DNA from: Peribacillus sp044761665
GTDB lineage: Bacteria > Bacillota > Bacilli > Bacillales > DSM-1321
Length of the DNA stretch: 64,000 nucleotides
Reading direction: 5' to 3'
Assembly: GCF_044761665.1 (NCBI RefSeq)
Contig: NZ_JBIWCW010000001.1
Span: forward strand, 310,001 to 374,000
Shown here: in pieces, positions 61,722-64,000 of the stretch
Layout: the number at the start of each line of letters is the position of its first letter
How positions within the stretch are numbered: the first letter of the stretch is position 1
Notes under the pieces: model-generated
Seen by the model: only the letters and a program-made list of their open reading frames with translations
Databases searched by the model: none
What the model was told of the DNA's origin: nothing
Made by a program: the position numbers and the translations under genes

Positions 61722-62225
61722 TTATTCACGTATCGGTTTCACATCGACAGAAGGAAACGGCGCCTTAAGGATAGAGAAAAACAATCCGCTTTCCGATACT
61801 GTTAGCTCCCTTTCCTCTCCATCACCAGTTAGTTGTATTTTCCGAATCGAAGGATCGAAGGCCTTCCCTCCAAGTACCGAAATTTCCTTCCCGTTTTTTG
61901 TTTCGAAATGAAAACCCGCGACCGAATAGGAAGGCACTTCTTCAAACCCTAAGTGGGCAGAACTCCTATACCAGCTATAAGTATTGTCTTTTTCTGCTAT
62001 ACTCGCGACACCTAGTACTCCATCATATTCGAAGAAAAAAATCGTCTCGTTTTCGAACTCTTCAACGGACAATATACTGGTTTTATCCGCTCCTTCTTCT
62101 TTGATTCCCTCTTCAATCGCTTCTTCCTTGGAAGAATACCATTGGAGATCCCGTTCTTCTTTATTACATCCAGTTAGTAACGATAAGCTCAAAATTATAA
62201 AGAAATATATTAATCTTCTCACCAT
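61722..62225 (-). CDS. Small lipoprotein, unknown function
   Basis: 167 residues with signal peptide and lipobox SLLTGC (Cys20), followed by NKEERDLQWYSSKEEAIEEG and a beta-rich domain. Surface-anchored. ATG with GGAGGG upstream. Lies between the ECF sigma operon (same strand, own terminator) and the divergent serine hydrolase. I do not recognise the family beyond generic Bacillus lipoproteins. Confidence 0.8.
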   Translation of the reverse strand: MVRRLIYFFIILSLSLLTGCNKEERDLQWYSSKEEAIEEGIKEEGADKTSILSVEEFENETIFFFEYDGVLGVASIAEKDNTYSWYRSSAHLGFEEVPSYSVAGFHFETKNGKEISVLGGKAFDPSIRKIQLTGDGEERELTVSESGLFFSILKAPFPSVDVKPIRE

Positions 62226-62379
62226 AACCCTCCAGCTAACCAGTCTTACTCAATACATTACCATTAATAGTAAAAACCCAACATTATATTTGGTGAGGCA
62301 CATTCTCTCAGCTTATGCCTATACTCCCTTTACCGTTACCTTGTATTTTCAACTCTACTTTCCTCTCTATCAATAAAAA

Positions 62380-62407
62380 TGAAACCTTCCCAATCATCAC
62401 CCGTATA
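62380..62407 (+). promoter_or_regulatory. ECF (SigW-like) promoter of the serine hydrolase
   Basis: TGAAAC (62380-62385), exactly 16 bp, CGTATA (62402-62407). This is the textbook pattern of Bacillus ECF sigma factors such as SigW, 34 bases before the start codon. Confidence 0.85.
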
Positions 62408-62440
62408 TATAAAAAAGGAAATAATTGGAGGTTTTCTTCT

Positions 62441-63559
62441 GTGAAAAAAAATGCTTTATATAATCAGAGAAAGTTATTAATTCCAAGTCTGGTTGCAGGA
62501 ATTGGCTTCTGGAAGTTTATGAAGGGTAGAAATGAGGCAACACCTGAATATATCGTTCAGTTCATAAAAAACAATATCTCCAGCAATGACGTCTCTTTAT
62601 TCATCAAACATAATGATGAAACGTTAGTTGATGTGAACTCCAACGTAAAGCTCCCGTTAGCAAGCACCGGAAAAGTCATTATCGCGATTGAATATGCTCA
62701 GCAAGCTGCGGAAGGGATCATTGACCCCAACCGAGAAGTGAAATTAGCGGACCTAGCGAAACTCTACATACCGAAAACAGATGGCGGTGCACATGAGGCC
62801 TGGCTTTCTCAATTGGGAAAAGAATGTGTTACCACTCCTTTACATGAAGTCGTGAAAGGAATGATCACTTACAGCTCGAATGCAAATACAGATTACCTAA
62901 TGAATCTGCTCGGGCTTGATCGTATCAATTCCGTTCCAAAAAGTTTGGGCATCATCAATCATGATCCATTGTATCCAATCTACAGTTCTCTGTTCATACC
63001 CAGCACGCTGATGAAAGAAACGAATTTGACGAAAAAAGAAACGTTACAGGCCATGATTAATATGGACGCCAGAGAGTACCGGAGTAGGGCTCTCGCCATT
63101 AACGAGGAATGGAAAAACAAAGCGCCTACCGAACAAGAAAAGAAAGAAGCCATGAGAATCATGAATCTTGATTTTCAAAAAGTCTGGTCCGACCGGTTGT
63201 CCCGGTCCACAACAAAAGACTATGTGTCTATCATGAAGATACTGAATAACAAGATAGATCTTGATCAAAACGTTCATAAACACCTCGATCCAGTCATGGA
63301 GCAATTAATGAAGAATCCAAACAATCGCAAATGGCTTTTGCATGCTGGTCAAAAGGGAGGATCTACCGCTTTTGTCCTGACTAAGGCCATGTATGCAACA
63401 GATAAAGATGGTAACAGGACAGAGCTTGCCATTTTCACGGATAATTTATCCCCATCGAATCAAGAAAAGCTCACCCGATGTTTAAATGATTTCCAGCTTC
63501 AAGTTCTAACCAATCCTAAATTCCGGCAATTCATTAAAGAGGAAGTGGCTATTTCATAG
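62441..63559 (+). CDS. Beta-lactamase-fold serine hydrolase (class A-like)
   Basis: 372 residues with an N-terminal hydrophobic stretch (KLLIPSLVAGIGFWKFM). Active-site motifs of the penicillin-binding/class A fold: SxxK as LASTGKVIIA, SxN as TYSSNANTDYL, and KGG in AGQKGGSTAF. It is longer than ordinary beta-lactamases and has an insertion of about 80 residues before the KGG motif. GTG at 62441 follows GGAGG; the longer frame overlaps the promoter. ECF promoter suggests a cell-envelope stress function. Whether it hydrolyses beta-lactams is unknown. Confidence 0.85.
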   Translation: MKKNALYNQRKLLIPSLVAGIGFWKFMKGRNEATPEYIVQFIKNNISSNDVSLFIKHNDETLVDVNSNVKLPLASTGKVIIAIEYAQQAAEGIIDPNREVKLADLAKLYIPKTDGGAHEAWLSQLGKECVTTPLHEVVKGMITYSSNANTDYLMNLLGLDRINSVPKSLGIINHDPLYPIYSSLFIPSTLMKETNLTKKETLQAMINMDAREYRSRALAINEEWKNKAPTEQEKKEAMRIMNLDFQKVWSDRLSRSTTKDYVSIMKILNNKIDLDQNVHKHLDPVMEQLMKNPNNRKWLLHAGQKGGSTAFVLTKAMYATDKDGNRTELAIFTDNLSPSNQEKLTRCLNDFQLQVLTNPKFRQFIKEEVAIS

Positions 63560-63674
63560 GGCTTAATCCAGAGCATCAATGATACCATTCACTATTTTTC
63601 TAAAATGATTAAACAATTCTCTTTCACACATGATAAAATCAGATTATTCAGAACAAAAAACGGAGGTTTCTACT

Positions 63675-64000
63675 ATGTTCATACAAAAAGCCACAATAAA
63701 TGAACTTCATTCACTGAGCGAGTTATTTGACTTATACAGGGTATTTTATGAACAACCCTCAAATTTTAAAGGTGCAAAGGAGTTTTTAAGAGAAAGACTG
63801 GTGAACGAGGAATCGGTCGTTTTTATTGCTTTAGATGAAGATGATTCGTTGGGGTTTGTCCAATTATATCCTTCTTTTTCATCGATAAGCATGCAACGGT
63901 CATGGATCTTGAACGATTTATTCGTGAAGGAAAGCGCACGCAAAAAAGGTGTGGGTGAGAAGTTGTTACAGGCCGCCATCACTTTCGCTGAGGAAACGGG
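63675..64000 (+). CDS. GNAT-family acetyltransferase (C-terminus cut by window edge)
   Basis: ATG at 63675 with GGAGG upstream opens a frame running to the window end: MFIQKATINELHSLSELFDL, LGFVQLYPSFSSISMQRSWI, LNDLFVKESARKKGVGEKLL. The last segment is the acetyl-CoA loop (RKKGVG). About 108 residues visible. Confidence 0.88.
   Translation, partial: MFIQKATINELHSLSELFDLYRVFYEQPSNFKGAKEFLRERLVNEESVVFIALDEDDSLGFVQLYPSFSSISMQRSWILNDLFVKESARKKGVGEKLLQAAITFAEET

Noticed and set aside
1..64000. CRISPR array, tRNA or rRNA genes, prophage or integrative element
   Set aside because: No regularly spaced repeats, no cloverleaf or rRNA-like sequence, and no integrase, terminase or capsid genes were seen; the only mobile element is the group II intron.

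Overview
The window looks like chromosomal DNA from a low-GC, spore-forming Bacillaceae, most like the Peribacillus / Bacillus simplex group. This is inferred from gene content only: Cse60, YtzE-RsuA-YtgP, an orphan SinI-type protein, BceRSAB, PyrR- and preQ1-controlled leaders, SigD-type promoters and a poly-gamma-glutamate capsule operon. No rRNA, tRNA, CRISPR array or prophage was seen. The first gene (YesM-type kinase) and the last (GNAT acetyltransferase) are cut by the window edges.

Layout. 1-4900: sensor kinase, TPR protein, amino-acid permease. 4.9-7.7 kb: cytosine permease and deaminase (codBA) behind a PyrR-type attenuator. 7.9-12.4 kb: a Bce-type peptide sensing and detoxification module with a TGACA-N4-TGTCA operator. 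12.4-16.8 kb: Fur-box ferredoxin reductase, GMP reductase, a KstD-like flavoprotein and a dead MarR gene. 17-25 kb: mostly housekeeping and small proteins (YtzE, RsuA, YtgP lipid II flippase family, HI0933-type flavoprotein, ATL protein, MEDS protein, Cse60, tartrate/malate dehydrogenase, zinc-ribbon peptide plus rhodanese). 25-29 kb: redox and stress genes with clear palindromic operators (CPBP protease, NamA/MarR, aldo-keto reductase/HxlR). 29-38 kb: CAP protein, SinI-like peptide, YetF-type protein, Est30-type esterase, a PadR-HAAS-propeller operon, a queuosine-precursor-type transporter under a preQ1 riboswitch, a methyltransferase and a creatininase-like protein. 38-40.3 kb: queCDE under a second, nearly identical preQ1 riboswitch. 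40.5-42.2 kb: a chemoreceptor with a SigD-type promoter.

42.7-53.2 kb is the most distinctive region: a capBCADE-type poly-gamma-glutamate operon including CapD (gamma-glutamyltransferase lipoprotein) and tiny CapE, followed by a poly-gamma-glutamate hydrolase of the PghP family and a LysM / NlpC-P60 hydrolase whose first catalytic domain has lost its cysteine and which has a near-consensus SigD promoter. Together these form a make, anchor and trim set for a capsule. 54.4-56.3 kb is a group IIC intron with its reverse transcriptase, sitting next to a terminator hairpin between two convergent genes. 56.4-64 kb: a second chemoreceptor, an SDR oxidoreductase, an ECF sigma factor with a probable anti-sigma, a lipoprotein, and a beta-lactamase-fold serine hydrolase with an excellent ECF promoter (TGAAAC-N16-CGTATA).

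No wholly unknown multi-gene system is obvious. The best leads are the capsule region, the duplicated riboswitch cassette, the PyrR control of cytosine salvage, the ECF-linked hydrolase, and several small or broken genes.
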